This document shows positions 1-9,081 of a stretch of 64,000 nucleotides of DNA, piece after piece. The stretch's first letter is position 1. Each line of letters opens with the position of its first letter. The stretch comes from JAHEEL01 sp942491345 (GTDB lineage: Bacteria > Actinomycetota > Acidimicrobiia > Spongiisociales > UBA5794). The notes under the pieces are model-generated. The model did no database searches and was not told where the DNA came from. It worked only from the letters and a program-made list of their open reading frames with translations. A program made the position numbers and the translations under genes. The stretch covers positions 62,001 to 126,000 of the forward strand of contig CALOAN010000053.1 in NCBI GenBank assembly GCA_942491345.1, given 5' to 3'.

Positions 1-152
1 GACGGTGATCGGCGTACAAGAGGGACGAGAGATGCTTCCGCCGACGGATCAACGAACGATGGAGTCGGGTGCGCACGGCTGAAACCTGGCGGTGTGCCCG
101 ACGCGCACCACACCGTCCGGCGCGCTTCGTACAAATGTCGTAGCCTTGGGCC

Positions 153-3100
153 ATGGACTTCCGGGTTCTCGGGCCGCTGGAGGTGCGAGAAGGGGACCGG
201 GCACTGAAGCTCGGCGGATACCGGCAGCAGCTCGTGCTCGCCGTGTTGTTGCTCCACCCAGAGAGCGAGCTTTCAGCGGACTTCCTGATTGACGCGGTGT
301 GGGGAGAAGATCCCCCCCGCTCAGCTCGCAAAACCCTGCAGGCGTACATGTCACGTCTGCGGCGGACTCTTGGAGAGGGTGTGATCGTCGCGACGCAACA
401 CGGCTACACGATGCACGTCACACCAACACAGCTCGACTCTCTGCAGTTCGAGGACCTCTCCGCTCGGGGGAACCAGCTCCTGTCGGAGAATCCGGCAGGA
501 GCAGCCGACCTCCTCTGCAAAGCGCTCTCGCTGTGGCGGGGGATGCCGTTCGGGGACCTCGGCTACGAATCGGCGATACAGCCGGAAGCGCAGCGCCTCC
601 TCGAGGACCGTCTCACGACCCTCGAGAATCGCATTGCCGCTGATCTTGACCTCGGCCATGCCACTGCGCTCATCGGCGAGTTGAACCAGCTTGTCGAGGA
701 GCACCCACTACGGGAGCGTTTCCACGGCCAACTGATGCTCGCGCTCTATCAATCCGGACGGCAGGCGGACGCGCTCCGGGCATATCAGCACGCCCGAACG
801 CTGCTCGGTGAGGAACTCGGCATCGAACCATCGCGCCAGTTGACCGCTCTGGAGGAGCGAATCCTCTTGCACGACCCCTCGATCGACCGACCCGAGATGC
901 ACCCGCCCAAGGAGGTGCGGACCCTGGAGCGCAACCCATACAAGGGGCTCCGACCGTTCCTGGAGGGTGACGCCGACGACTTCTTCGGTCGCGATGATTT
1001 GATCGACGCGCTCGAAGAGCGCGTCAGCGCGAGCCAATTCCTGGTTGTTGTCGGAGCGAGCGGGAGCGGCAAGTCCAGTGTGGTTCGAGCCGGACTCGTG
1101 CCACGTTTGCGTGCTGTGGCGAACGACACGTGGGAGATCGTCGAAATGGTGCCGGGGACGCTTCCGCTTCGGGAACTCGCCCGGGCACTCGGCCGGTCGA
1201 CCGACGACATGCGAGGTGACGATCTCGACATCCTGCGAGCCGTGCAGCAAGCCGCTTCGTCGGAGACCCGGCGATGTCTCCTGGTGATCGACCAGTTCGA
1301 AGAACTCTTCCACCGCGACGTCGACGAGTGCGAGCGGTCTCGCTTCTTGCGCAACCTCGTTGAGGCTATCGAGGATCCCTATTCGCAGCTCACCGTGCTC
1401 GCCACCTTGCGGGCAGACTTCTACGACCGTGCCATAGCGGAGCCCGGGTTCGGCCGCCTCCTTGCCGAAGACACGCTGACAGTGGTCCCGATGAACGCTG
1501 CAGAACTGGAAGCAGCGGCAGCACGACCGGCCGCCCGCGTGGGGGTCCAATTCGAACCCGAACTCATTGCCGAGATTTCAAGCGACATGGCCGGCCAACC
1601 CGGCTCTCTACCGCTGTACCAGTACGTTCTGACATTGCTGTTCGATGAGCGGACGGGGTCAACCCTCACTCGTTCGACCTATCACCAGATCGGTGGCCTG
1701 CGCGGTGCACTCGCGCGCCGGGCCGAGGCTGTGTACGTCGATCTTGATCACGAATGCCAGGTCATTGCACGGCAACTCCTTCTGCGGTGCGCCTCCCTCG
1801 GTGGACGCCAGCCCGACACGCGAAGGCGCGTGGACCGCAGCGAGATCGAAGACCTCGGCCTCGATGCCGCCAGTGTTGAAGCGACCCTTGGGGCATTCGA
1901 CCGGGCGCGGTTGCTGTCATTCGATCGCGACACGGTGACCGGACACACGACCGTTGAGGTAGCACACGAGGCGCTGTTCGTTGAATGGCCACGCCTACGG
2001 GCGTGGCTCGACGACGCACGCGAAGATCTTCGCCTCCACGGGATTCTGGCGGCTCAGGTTGCTGAATGGGAAGCTGCAGACCGGAACCCCGACTACCTCC
2101 TCAGCGGGCACCGGCTCGAACAGTACGAGGCCTGGTCAGAGAAACGTTCGATCACTCTTACGGCACAGGAGCGCGAACTGGTCTCACAGAGCCTCGACCG
2201 TCGCGACGCCGACCGAGCGGCCGAAGATGCTCGACGCGGCCACGAACTCGATGTTGAGCGGAAGTCCGTCCGCCGCCTGCGATGGCTCGTTGGCGCAACC
2301 ACGGTTGCGGTCTTGGTTGTGAGCGCCTTGTCCGCCTTCGCGGTGAACCGCAGTCGAGAAGCCGTGGCCAACGAGCACGAGGCACGCGCTCGTGAATTGG
2401 CCAACGCCGCACGAAACACCCTGGCGGCCGATCCCGAACTCGCGGTGCTGCTAGCGCTTGAGGCCGTCGACACAACACGCGCCACCGACGGCCATGTACT
2501 CAGGGAGGCCGAAGAAGCACTCCACCTCGCGCTGAATTCGCAGCGACTCGTTGGAAAGGCCATGGGGGAGGGGAGTCTTGTGTTCGCTCCATCCGGAGAG
2601 CTTGTGACGGGCGGCGACCGGGTACGGTTCGTCGATCCGACCAACGGGTCGGTCGTGCGCGAGCTCGCCCCGACCGTCGGGAATCGAAGGACTGAGGCCG
2701 TCGCCGTCAGCCCCGATGGCAGATTCTTGGCAACCGGTGAGGACCACTATCTGCTGGTGCGCGACGCTCTCTCAGGTGATGTGGTGATGAAGCAGCACTT
2801 GAACCACCTCGTTACCAATGTCGCATTCAGCCCCGATGGGCGCATGGTGGCCGGCTTGGCCCCGTATGGCGACGGGATTGGGGTCTTCCGCATTGACAGC
2901 GCCGAGGCCGTCCTGAAGCTTCGTGAACCGAACGCATGGCCGCGAGACGACTGCTGCCCAACAATGGCGCTGAAGTTCAATCCCGAGGGCGACCGAATCG
3001 TTGCGACAACGTGGTCTGGAGAAGTGTTGGTAGTTGATATTGCGACCTCCGAACGGGTAGCGACACTCACGGGCCACGATGGACCGGTCTCGGACGTTGC

Positions 3101-4460
3101 CTACCTCGCGGGCGAACACACCATGGTGACAAGTAGTTTCGATGGTTCGGTGCGATTTTGGGATGCAGATACGGGATCAGAGCTTTCGTCGTTCGATCCC
3201 GGTGTCGGCCAAGTGGCCTCGCTCGCCGTCAGCCCACACGGAGACAGGCTGCTGACCGGGGGAGACGGAGGCGCAGTCAAGCTCTGGACGGTCTCAGCTG
3301 CGGGAACTCGGCTCCAGGCATCGCTATCTCCCGCCCACACGTCGTTCGTGGTTGGCGTGGCGTTCGACGACTCCGGCGGTGTCGCCGCCTCGGTCGGATA
3401 CGACGACGGAGTCCGAGTGTGGGACGTGGCGCCGCGCGGGGAGGTCGCCGCCTGGTCGGCCGGCCGGGCGATCACGTTCGCGGGGGGTGGGACACACATC
3501 GCAACAACCGGACCGGACAGACGAAGTGTCATCATCCGGCGAACATCCGATTGGCGACCCGAGACCGTGCTCACCGAGGTCGCGGCTGGAGCAGCTCCCA
3601 GCAGCGACATGTTGGGCCCGATCGCCGGCATCGCGGTGAACCCGGCGCTGGACCGCGTCGCAGTCGTAAGCGCCACGGAATCGGATACGTCGGGCTCGGT
3701 CACCGTGTGGGACGCCGCAAACGGAGAGAAGATACACACGCTTCTCGAGGACGCGTTCGCCAAGGGATCAGTGGACTTCAGCGACGACGGCCGCCTCCTG
3801 ACTGCTGCGGTGTGCAATCGGCCGGGACCAACCGCCTACGTCTGGAACGTAGCGACCGGGGAGGAGATCTTCAGTACCCCAACGGGTGATTGCGGGCAGT
3901 CGGTCGACCTCGACCCGGCGGGCCGGTTGCTCGCAGTGCAAACCCTCTACGAAGACGAGCCGAACGTCCGCGTGTGGGATATCGGCACGGGCAATGAGGT
4001 GTTCGCCCGTGACCATTATCCGGCGTGGATCGGTGCCGTGCAATTCAGCCCTGACGGTTCCCAACTCCTAACCGGAGGTGGCGACGGAACGGTCATCGTT
4101 TGGGACGTCACAACGGGCGACCTGAAGCGAGTGTTGACCGGCCACACCGGTGCCGTGGAAGACGCAACGTGGTCGTCCGACGGACTGTCGATCATCTCGG
4201 GGAGTCACGACGGCACCGTCCGCGTGTGGGATGTCACCAGCGGCGAAACACTCGTCGTCCTCGAGGGGCACGACACCTGGCCGTTCGTCGACATGACCCC
4301 CGACCGACGGTACGTCGTCACTGCCACGCCGGGAACGGTTCGGGTCTGGACGCTCGATATTGACGAACTGACCGGCATTGCCCGCGCACGCGTCGGGCGG
4401 TCGCTGAACGCAGCTGAATGCCTGACCTACCACTTCACGGAGTGTCCAACCGCCCCTTGA
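153..4460 (+). CDS. SARP-type (BTAD) regulator fused to nSTAND1 NTPase and WD40 repeats
   Basis: This is a 1435-aa multidomain signalling protein. The N-terminus (about residues 1-90) is an OmpR-like winged helix of the SARP type, followed by a BTAD domain to about residue 245. A STAND-type NTPase starts at the NPYKGLRPF motif (about 263); its P-loop GASGSGKSS lies near residue 300 and its Walker B LLVIDQFEELF near 375. A hydrophobic segment (about 710-732) precedes a WD40 region from about 820 to the end, with many VWD-type blade ends. Family knowledge says such proteins couple ligand or partner sensing by the propeller to NTP-driven oligomerisation and transcription control. The predicted membrane segment between NTPase and propeller is notable, since it could place the WD40 part outside the cell. 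The target genes are unknown. The ATG at 153 begins the wHTH directly; no strong RBS is visible. Confidence 0.9.
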   Translation: MDFRVLGPLEVREGDRALKLGGYRQQLVLAVLLLHPESELSADFLIDAVWGEDPPRSARKTLQAYMSRLRRTLGEGVIVATQHGYTMHVTPTQLDSLQFEDLSARGNQLLSENPAGAADLLCKALSLWRGMPFGDLGYESAIQPEAQRLLEDRLTTLENRIAADLDLGHATALIGELNQLVEEHPLRERFHGQLMLALYQSGRQADALRAYQHARTLLGEELGIEPSRQLTALEERILLHDPSIDRPEMHPPKEVRTLERNPYKGLRPFLEGDADDFFGRDDLIDALEERVSASQFLVVVGASGSGKSSVVRAGLVPRLRAVANDTWEIVEMVPGTLPLRELARALGRSTDDMRGDDLDILRAVQQAASSETRRCLLVIDQFEELFHRDVDECERSRFLRNLVEAIEDPYSQLTVLATLRADFYDRAIAEPGFGRLLAEDTLTVVPMNAAELEAAAARPAARVGVQFEPELIAEISSDMAGQPGSLPLYQYVLTLLFDERTGSTLTRSTYHQIGGLRGALARRAEAVYVDLDHECQVIARQLLLRCASLGGRQPDTRRRVDRSEIEDLGLDAASVEATLGAFDRARLLSFDRDTVTGHTTVEVAHEALFVEWPRLRAWLDDAREDLRLHGILAAQVAEWEAADRNPDYLLSGHRLEQYEAWSEKRSITLTAQERELVSQSLDRRDADRAAEDARRGHELDVERKSVRRLRWLVGATTVAVLVVSALSAFAVNRSREAVANEHEARARELANAARNTLAADPELAVLLALEAVDTTRATDGHVLREAEEALHLALNSQRLVGKAMGEGSLVFAPSGELVTGGDRVRFVDPTNGSVVRELAPTVGNRRTEAVAVSPDGRFLATGEDHYLLVRDALSGDVVMKQHLNHLVTNVAFSPDGRMVAGLAPYGDGIGVFRIDSAEAVLKLREPNAWPRDDCCPTMALKFNPEGDRIVATTWSGEVLVVDIATSERVATLTGHDGPVSDVAYLAGEHTMVTSSFDGSVRFWDADTGSELSSFDPGVGQVASLAVSPHGDRLLTGGDGGAVKLWTVSAAGTRLQASLSPAHTSFVVGVAFDDSGGVAASVGYDDGVRVWDVAPRGEVAAWSAGRAITFAGGGTHIATTGPDRRSVIIRRTSDWRPETVLTEVAAGAAPSSDMLGPIAGIAVNPALDRVAVVSATESDTSGSVTVWDAANGEKIHTLLEDAFAKGSVDFSDDGRLLTAAVCNRPGPTAYVWNVATGEEIFSTPTGDCGQSVDLDPAGRLLAVQTLYEDEPNVRVWDIGTGNEVFARDHYPAWIGAVQFSPDGSQLLTGGGDGTVIVWDVTTGDLKRVLTGHTGAVEDATWSSDGLSIISGSHDGTVRVWDVTSGETLVVLEGHDTWPFVDMTPDRRYVVTATPGTVRVWTLDIDELTGIARARVGRSLNAAECLTYHFTECPTAP

Positions 4461-4527
4461 GGCTGGTATGCAGCCATCGTGCAGCCGGAGAGGTGGAAAC
4501 TGCACCGTGGCTGAAAGGAGGAATCAG

Positions 4528-5028
4528 ATGCGGAAACTCCGCTCGATGTTTGTCGTCTCACTCATGGTGGTGGCTTCCTGCTCCTCTTCGAGCGAGCCGA
4601 TGGCTGTCCAAATCACGGGCCCACTCGGCCCGTCCGGGGGTTCCGTGCCGGTCACCGGACCGGCCGTTGACGAAGGCGTCATGTGTGATGCCGTGACGTA
4701 CGAAGAGGGCGACTTCTTCGACTTGGACGGCAATGCTGTTACCGATGAAGAGCGCGACCAACTGATGCAGGTTGAGGAGGAGACCGGCGAGGAAGTCTTC
4801 AGCGCGAAAGACGGGCGCTGGACGTGCTCCGACGGTTCGGGAACATTCGAAACTGTTGAAGAGTTCACGTTGGCGAGTCGGGACTACGACTTCGACGGAT
4901 CGAACGATGCCGCCACGTGGACCGTAGAGAATGGAACAGGCGACTACGAGGACCTAGCAGGCTCTGGGAACGTGGTCGTTGACTTCTCGAAGATGACGGT
5001 CGTCTACGACGGAGAGATCCAGAAGTAG
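4528..5028 (+). CDS. putative small lipoprotein
   Basis: This is a 166-aa exported protein of unknown function. The ATG at 4528 is chosen because a clear AAAGGAGG ribosome site lies 6 nt upstream; the frame stays open further upstream but without such a site. The N-terminus is a short lipoprotein signal ending in a VVASC lipobox followed by a Ser run. The mature part is acidic, rich in Asp, Glu and Gly, with two spaced cysteines (MCDA and TCSD) that could form a disulfide. It follows the BTAD-STAND gene by 67 nt on the same strand, so co-transcription is possible. No family was recognised. Confidence 0.75.
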   Translation: MRKLRSMFVVSLMVVASCSSSSEPMAVQITGPLGPSGGSVPVTGPAVDEGVMCDAVTYEEGDFFDLDGNAVTDEERDQLMQVEEETGEEVFSAKDGRWTCSDGSGTFETVEEFTLASRDYDFDGSNDAATWTVENGTGDYEDLAGSGNVVVDFSKMTVVYDGEIQK

Positions 5029-5190
5029 GAGATGTATGTGGAGCGAGCGGACCCCTGCTCGAACCGCAGGGGTTCCGTCGCCGTCCGCGGCCGGTCGGAA
5101 CGGATCACCGATCCAGTGTTGACCCCGGTCACGATCCGACAGAGATCCTGCTGCGATAGGCTCGCAGGAATCATGGGAAAGGATCGCCGG

Positions 5191-5625
5191 ATGACGAGAT
5201 CGGGCATTGCAGGGATCGATCAAGGCGATGAACGTGGGGCGCACGCATCTCACCGGCTCGCAAGCGACCGGATTGGTTGGCTGACGACCGTCGCTCCCGA
5301 TGGCACACCCCAGGCTTCGCCGATCTGGTTTCTGTGGGACGGCGACGAGATTCTCGTCTACAGCCTCGACTCTCCGCGCGCTCGCAACGTCGCGAAGCAC
5401 CCTCGCGTCTCGCTCAACCTCGACGGAAACGGCCTCGGTGGAGACATAGTGATCGTCGAGGGCACGGCTCGCATCGACCCGGAAACGCCGGGGGCAGCCG
5501 ACAACCCCGCCTACGTCGCAAAGTACCTGCCGGTCATGGACGATCATGGCTGGACGCCGGAGTGGTTCGCCGGTCGATATTCGGTCCCGATCCGCATCAC
5601 ACCGACGAGATTCCGCTACTGGTAG
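5191..5625 (+). CDS. pyridoxamine 5'-phosphate oxidase-fold (F420/flavin) protein
   Basis: This is a protein of about 144 aa with the split-barrel PPOX fold. The sequence runs through the typical conserved elements: RIGWLTTVAPDGTPQASPIWF, a DGDEILVYS strand, the ARNVAKHPRVSLN turn and an IVEGTAR strand. In actinobacteria this subfamily usually binds F420 or FMN and includes biliverdin and other reductases; the substrate cannot be read from the sequence. ATG 5191 has an AAAGGA site 7 nt upstream. An in-frame ATG at 5173 is the alternative start. Its stop is 20 nt from that of the convergent SGNH gene. Confidence 0.8.
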   Translation: MTRSGIAGIDQGDERGAHASHRLASDRIGWLTTVAPDGTPQASPIWFLWDGDEILVYSLDSPRARNVAKHPRVSLNLDGNGLGGDIVIVEGTARIDPETPGAADNPAYVAKYLPVMDDHGWTPEWFAGRYSVPIRITPTRFRYW

Positions 5626-5645
5626 CGCCCAGAGTTCCTAGCGCT

Positions 5646-7040
5646 CTAGGAGACGGGGCACAGACTTGGGCTGGGGGGATCGGACCCGCCCGGAAGGTCG
5701 CCGAAGAATCCTGAGACCGTGGCGAAGCCGGGTGCCCCGTAATTGAACGAATGATCTGCAGCCCCCGTGGTGTTCGACGAACGAAGGAAGTACATGTTCG
5801 AGCGCCCACGGAATACTCCAACGGTGTCGGCGTTGCCACCCTCCCAGGGTCCGAAGAGGGCGTGGTCACCGACACCTCCGTAGGAGAAGGCACGTGTCAC
5901 GCCGGAGACGAAGCTGACAAGACCAATCGCCGGTCGATAGACCCCCACAGTGTCGGCGCCGTCACCGTCGAGGTCGGCCACGATCGGCTGATCACCAGGA
6001 TTTCCGAACGGGAAGTCGTAGTCCGCTGCACCAAGTCCCGCATCACCGGAACCGAGGCGGTTGATGATGTAGAACCGCTGGTTCGACGGTCGGTAGATCC
6101 CCACGGTGTCGAATCCGTCTCCGTCGAAGTCTCCGGCAATCGGGATGTCGTTGGGGTTTCCGAAGTAGAACGAGATGTCGGCGATTCCCTGCGTGTTCGA
6201 GTTGCGCAGGTAGACGTACCCGTCCGAACGTCGGTAGAGGCCCGGGGTATCCACCCCGTCGCCGTTCCAGTCGCCCATGAAGGGCCGGTCGCCCGGATTG
6301 CCGTAGTAGAAGGCGGTCGTGTCGGCGGTGATGGGGTCGCGCAGATACCAGTATCCGCGGGTCGTGTCCACGGCCCCTACGCCGGCGCTGTCCGGCGCGG
6401 TCTGGGTCGGTGGATCACAGGCGCCCGACACTCGGAACGCCTCGGCAGCGACCAGCGCCGCGAACTCCGGCTTGCCGGCGTCGGAGAGGTGATACCCGCT
6501 GGAATTCAACACGTACGGGTGAGATCCTGAGTAGGCATACCAATCGACGACCGTCACGTTGTTGAACCGCTGCGGAAGGCTGTTGATGAGGGCGTTTGTC
6601 GACGCCTCCCAGTCTCGGGGGATCCGGATATTGACGAAGATGACCCTGGTGATTCCGCCGGTGCGGGCCATGAACGACTCGATCTGGCTGAGGCTCAACG
6701 GCGGGTTGGTGCCAAGCGCCACGATGAGCACGTCAGGCACTCCCTTGGCCTTGATACTGGCCAGTGCATCATCGGCCTTCGAGAACGTTCGGCCAATCAC
6801 GCCGAATTCTTCCCGGTCGCCGACCGGGCCACTGCCGCGTATCCCGGGGATCATCTCTCTCAGGTCGTCCGTAACCTGCCAGGTGATCGAATCGCCGATC
6901 ATGGCGTAGGAGACACCGGCACTCTGGACGACCGGTGTTCCGACGAAGAACACCGATGCCACGAGCGCTGCGGCAGCAACGGATACCGCGATGAACCTGC
7001 GTCCTCGGTTCGATCGGCAGCGGAGCATACGTGTTTGCAC
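5646..7040 (-). CDS. secreted SGNH-hydrolase-like protein with C-terminal surface repeats
   Basis: This 464-aa protein is made of a signal sequence (about 1-40), an SGNH-like domain (about 43-200) and a repeat domain (about 230-460). Block I is AMIGDSITW with Ser51 as presumed nucleophile, and the ALGTNPP segment resembles block III. The final block reads SGYHLSDAG, so the Asp of the usual DxxH pair appears replaced by Ser; activity may therefore be altered. The C-terminal part repeats a unit of about 45-50 aa with GNPGDxP, GDWNGDG and TxGLYR motifs. These look like Ca-binding FG-GAP-type propeller blades. The same module occurs in the exported proteins at 46930, 49344, 54756 and 56790, so this gene is an outlying member of that surface family. 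It may act on cell-wall or polysaccharide O-acyl groups (inference). Confidence 0.85.
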   Translation of the reverse strand: MQTRMLRCRSNRGRRFIAVSVAAAALVASVFFVGTPVVQSAGVSYAMIGDSITWQVTDDLREMIPGIRGSGPVGDREEFGVIGRTFSKADDALASIKAKGVPDVLIVALGTNPPLSLSQIESFMARTGGITRVIFVNIRIPRDWEASTNALINSLPQRFNNVTVVDWYAYSGSHPYVLNSSGYHLSDAGKPEFAALVAAEAFRVSGACDPPTQTAPDSAGVGAVDTTRGYWYLRDPITADTTAFYYGNPGDRPFMGDWNGDGVDTPGLYRRSDGYVYLRNSNTQGIADISFYFGNPNDIPIAGDFDGDGFDTVGIYRPSNQRFYIINRLGSGDAGLGAADYDFPFGNPGDQPIVADLDGDGADTVGVYRPAIGLVSFVSGVTRAFSYGGVGDHALFGPWEGGNADTVGVFRGRSNMYFLRSSNTTGAADHSFNYGAPGFATVSGFFGDLPGGSDPPSPSLCPVS

Positions 7041-7171
7041 CCCCCCGGTGTTGATCCCGACATCCTAGGAGGCGGCGGTCGTGTTCGTGGGTCCTAGAGT
7101 GCGCCGCTGCACCGCATCGCGATGGGCTGGTTCCCTCTCGGTGCTTCGGCAACAAGACGGAGATGGGGCTC

Positions 7172-8782
7172 ATGGCTGTCACCGAACGCACTCGATGGTT
7201 CGGACTCGCAGTTCTCAGCTTGGGCGTGGCGATGATCATCGTCGACGCGACGATCGTGAACGTTGCACTCCCGTCGATCATCCGAGAATTCGACCTCGCC
7301 CTTGCCGACGCAGAGTGGATCAACTCGATCTACTCGCTGGTGTTCGCTGCCCTCTTGATCACGCTGGGCAAGGTCGGCGACATGTACGGCCGTCGCCGCA
7401 TGTTCATGATCGGACTGGTCATCTTCGTCGGAGCCAGCATGATGGCTGGGCTCTCGAACGATGGCAGTTCCCTGATCTTCGCCCGGTTCCTTCAGGGTGT
7501 TGGGGCAGCGGTGATCCTTCCGGCAACGTTGTCCACGGTGAACGCCACATTCCAGGGGAAGGAACGCGGCATCGCATTCGGGGTGTGGGGTTCGGTGATC
7601 GGGGGGATGGCAGCGCTCGGTCCACTGCTCGGCGGCTGGTTGACGACCGAACACTCGTGGCGGTGGGCGTTCTACATCAACGTCCCGATTGGAGCGATTG
7701 CACTTGTCGGCGCGCTCCTCTGGGTGAAGGAGACGCGTGACACAGAACTGGCACGCGGGTTCGACATCCCCGGCATCCTGCTGTCCGGCCTCGGTATGGC
7801 CGGCGTGGTGTTCGCCCTCATCGAGGGACCGCGCCTCGGTTTCTTCAACCAGATCGACACCTTCAGCGCAGGCCCGTTCACGTGGCCGGAGAACTGGATC
7901 TCGCCGGTGGTGGTCACATTCCTGATCGGCGTGGTCTTGCTGGTCGGCTTCGTGGTGAACGAACACTTCCGAGCGGAAGCCGGAAAGGCCGTGCTGTTCG
8001 ACCTCTCGTTGTTCAAGTTCAAGTCGTTCTCACTCGGCAACTCGGCGGCTGCAATCTTGAGCCTCGGAGAGTTCGGTCTCGTTTTCGTGCTACCTCTGTT
8101 CCTTCAGGCCGTGTTCGGCTACTCGGCCTTCAAGACGGGGCTGCTGCTCCTGGCCTTGGCGATCGGTGCGTTCGTCGGTGGCCCGACCGCAGGCATGATC
8201 GCCACGAGGATCGGGCCCCGGCGGGTGGTCAGCACCGGCATGGGGCTCGAAGCGGTGGCGATTGCCGCGGTGGCGCTCCTTATCGCCCCCCATCGGCCTG
8301 GATGGACGTTCATCCTCCCGCTGTTCGTCTACGGCCTGGGCGTTGGTCTCGCAAGCGCACAGCTCACGAGTGTGATCCTGTCGGAGGTTCCGCCTCGAGA
8401 GTCCGGGCAGGCATCGGGAATGCAGTCAACGTTCCGCCAGGTGGGTGCTGCCGTGGGAATTGCGCTCCTCGGAACGGTTCTGTCCGCCGGACTTCGGAGC
8501 GGCACCACGGACAACCTGGCGATGATTCCGGAACTGCCGGCGGTTGCGCAAGAGGGCATCGTCGAGGCCGTGGCCGGTTCGGCGGGCCAGGTACTCCCGG
8601 CGCTCGCCGAACAGCCGGGATCAGAGGCCGTCGTGGCCGCCGTGTCAGACGCATTCGCCTCGGCGGCGCAGACGACCGGCTTGGTAGCCGTTGCCTTCGT
8701 GTTCCTCGGCTTCCTGCTGTCGACTCAGCTGCCGGACATCCGGTACGCCGATCGGGCGGCCAGACCACCGCCAGACGAGTAG
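7172..8782 (+). CDS. MFS drug exporter, DHA2 (EmrB/QacA-like) family
   Basis: This is a 536-aa integral membrane transporter with about 14 hydrophobic segments. Motif A-type GKVGDMYGRRRMF lies between TM2 and TM3, and motif C-type GPLLGGWLT lies in TM5; both mark proton-coupled exporters of the DHA2 group. The N-terminal LGVAMIIVDATIVNVALP segment is characteristic. The substrate is unknown. ATG 7172 is preferred over ATG 7163 because ACGGAG lies 9 nt upstream. The gene is divergent from the SGNH gene (131 nt between starts) and is followed by the HTH/Clp-N pair after its own promoter. Confidence 0.9.
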   Translation: MAVTERTRWFGLAVLSLGVAMIIVDATIVNVALPSIIREFDLALADAEWINSIYSLVFAALLITLGKVGDMYGRRRMFMIGLVIFVGASMMAGLSNDGSSLIFARFLQGVGAAVILPATLSTVNATFQGKERGIAFGVWGSVIGGMAALGPLLGGWLTTEHSWRWAFYINVPIGAIALVGALLWVKETRDTELARGFDIPGILLSGLGMAGVVFALIEGPRLGFFNQIDTFSAGPFTWPENWISPVVVTFLIGVVLLVGFVVNEHFRAEAGKAVLFDLSLFKFKSFSLGNSAAAILSLGEFGLVFVLPLFLQAVFGYSAFKTGLLLLALAIGAFVGGPTAGMIATRIGPRRVVSTGMGLEAVAIAAVALLIAPHRPGWTFILPLFVYGLGVGLASAQLTSVILSEVPPRESGQASGMQSTFRQVGAAVGIALLGTVLSAGLRSGTTDNLAMIPELPAVAQEGIVEAVAGSAGQVLPALAEQPGSEAVVAAVSDAFASAAQTTGLVAVAFVFLGFLLSTQLPDIRYADRAARPPPDE

Positions 8783-8800
8783 AGCCACTGGTCGCTGCGG

Positions 8801-8847
8801 TGTCAACCACGGTTGACGCCTCGCGACTGTCAACTATGATTGACACC
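8801..8847 (+). promoter_or_regulatory. promoter with two GTCAA-N6-TTGAC operators
   Basis: Two palindromes lie just upstream of the HTH gene: GTCAACCACGGTTGAC at 8802-8817 (perfect 7-bp arms) and GTCAACTATGATTGAC at 8829-8844 (GTCAA/TTGAC arms, extended to TGTCAA/TTGACA). Their centres are 27 bp apart. The right arm of the first contains a -35 (TTGACG, 8813-8818). The core of the second contains a -10 (TATGAT, 8835-8840) at 16-bp spacing. The ATG at 8848 starts 8 nt after the -10, so the transcript is probably leaderless. Repression by the small HTH protein itself is a natural inference. Confidence 0.75.
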
Positions 8848-9081
8848 ATGGAGAACCTGCAGAGCATCCCAAGTCCGGAGGATCCGGCCGAGGCACTCGC
8901 AGCGGTCGTATCGCTCCGCCGCCTCGCGGATCGACTCGAACTGGCATCAGTCAAGTGTGCAATTGACCAGGGATGGTCGTGGACCCAGGTAGCGGAGGCG
9001 CTCGGCGTGACCCGTCAAGCAGCACACAAGCGCCACGCACGTCGCATTCGCCCCGGTATGAACCGAAAGGACGGCAGATGA
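8848..9081 (+). CDS. small helix-turn-helix DNA-binding protein
   Basis: This is a 77-aa protein whose C-terminal half is a sigma-70 region 4/MarR-like helix-turn-helix: the GWSWTQVAEALGVTRQAAHK segment is a textbook HTH, and basic residues follow. The frame is open far upstream inside the MFS gene, but the promoter at 8813-8840 and the coding pattern put the start at ATG 8848. Its TGA overlaps the ATG of the next gene (ATGA), so the two are translationally coupled. HTH/Clp-N pairs of this type are familiar in actinobacteria; a role in stress or proteolysis control is likely but not shown. It is probably autoregulated through the two upstream palindromes. Confidence 0.8.
   Translation: MENLQSIPSPEDPAEALAAVVSLRRLADRLELASVKCAIDQGWSWTQVAEALGVTRQAAHKRHARRIRPGMNRKDGR

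Noticed and set aside
1..152. Gene or RNA at the left edge
   Set aside because: Frames on both strands are open by chance at this GC; nothing besides the possible promoter of the BTAD gene was seen.
5638..5651. Short hairpin CCTAG-CGCT-CTAGG at the end of the SGNH gene
   Set aside because: Stem of only 5 bp overlapping the stop codon; too weak to call a terminator.
7882..8847. Long upstream extension of the small HTH gene
   Set aside because: It runs inside the MFS gene in another frame and has no family character; promoter and operators place the start at 8848.
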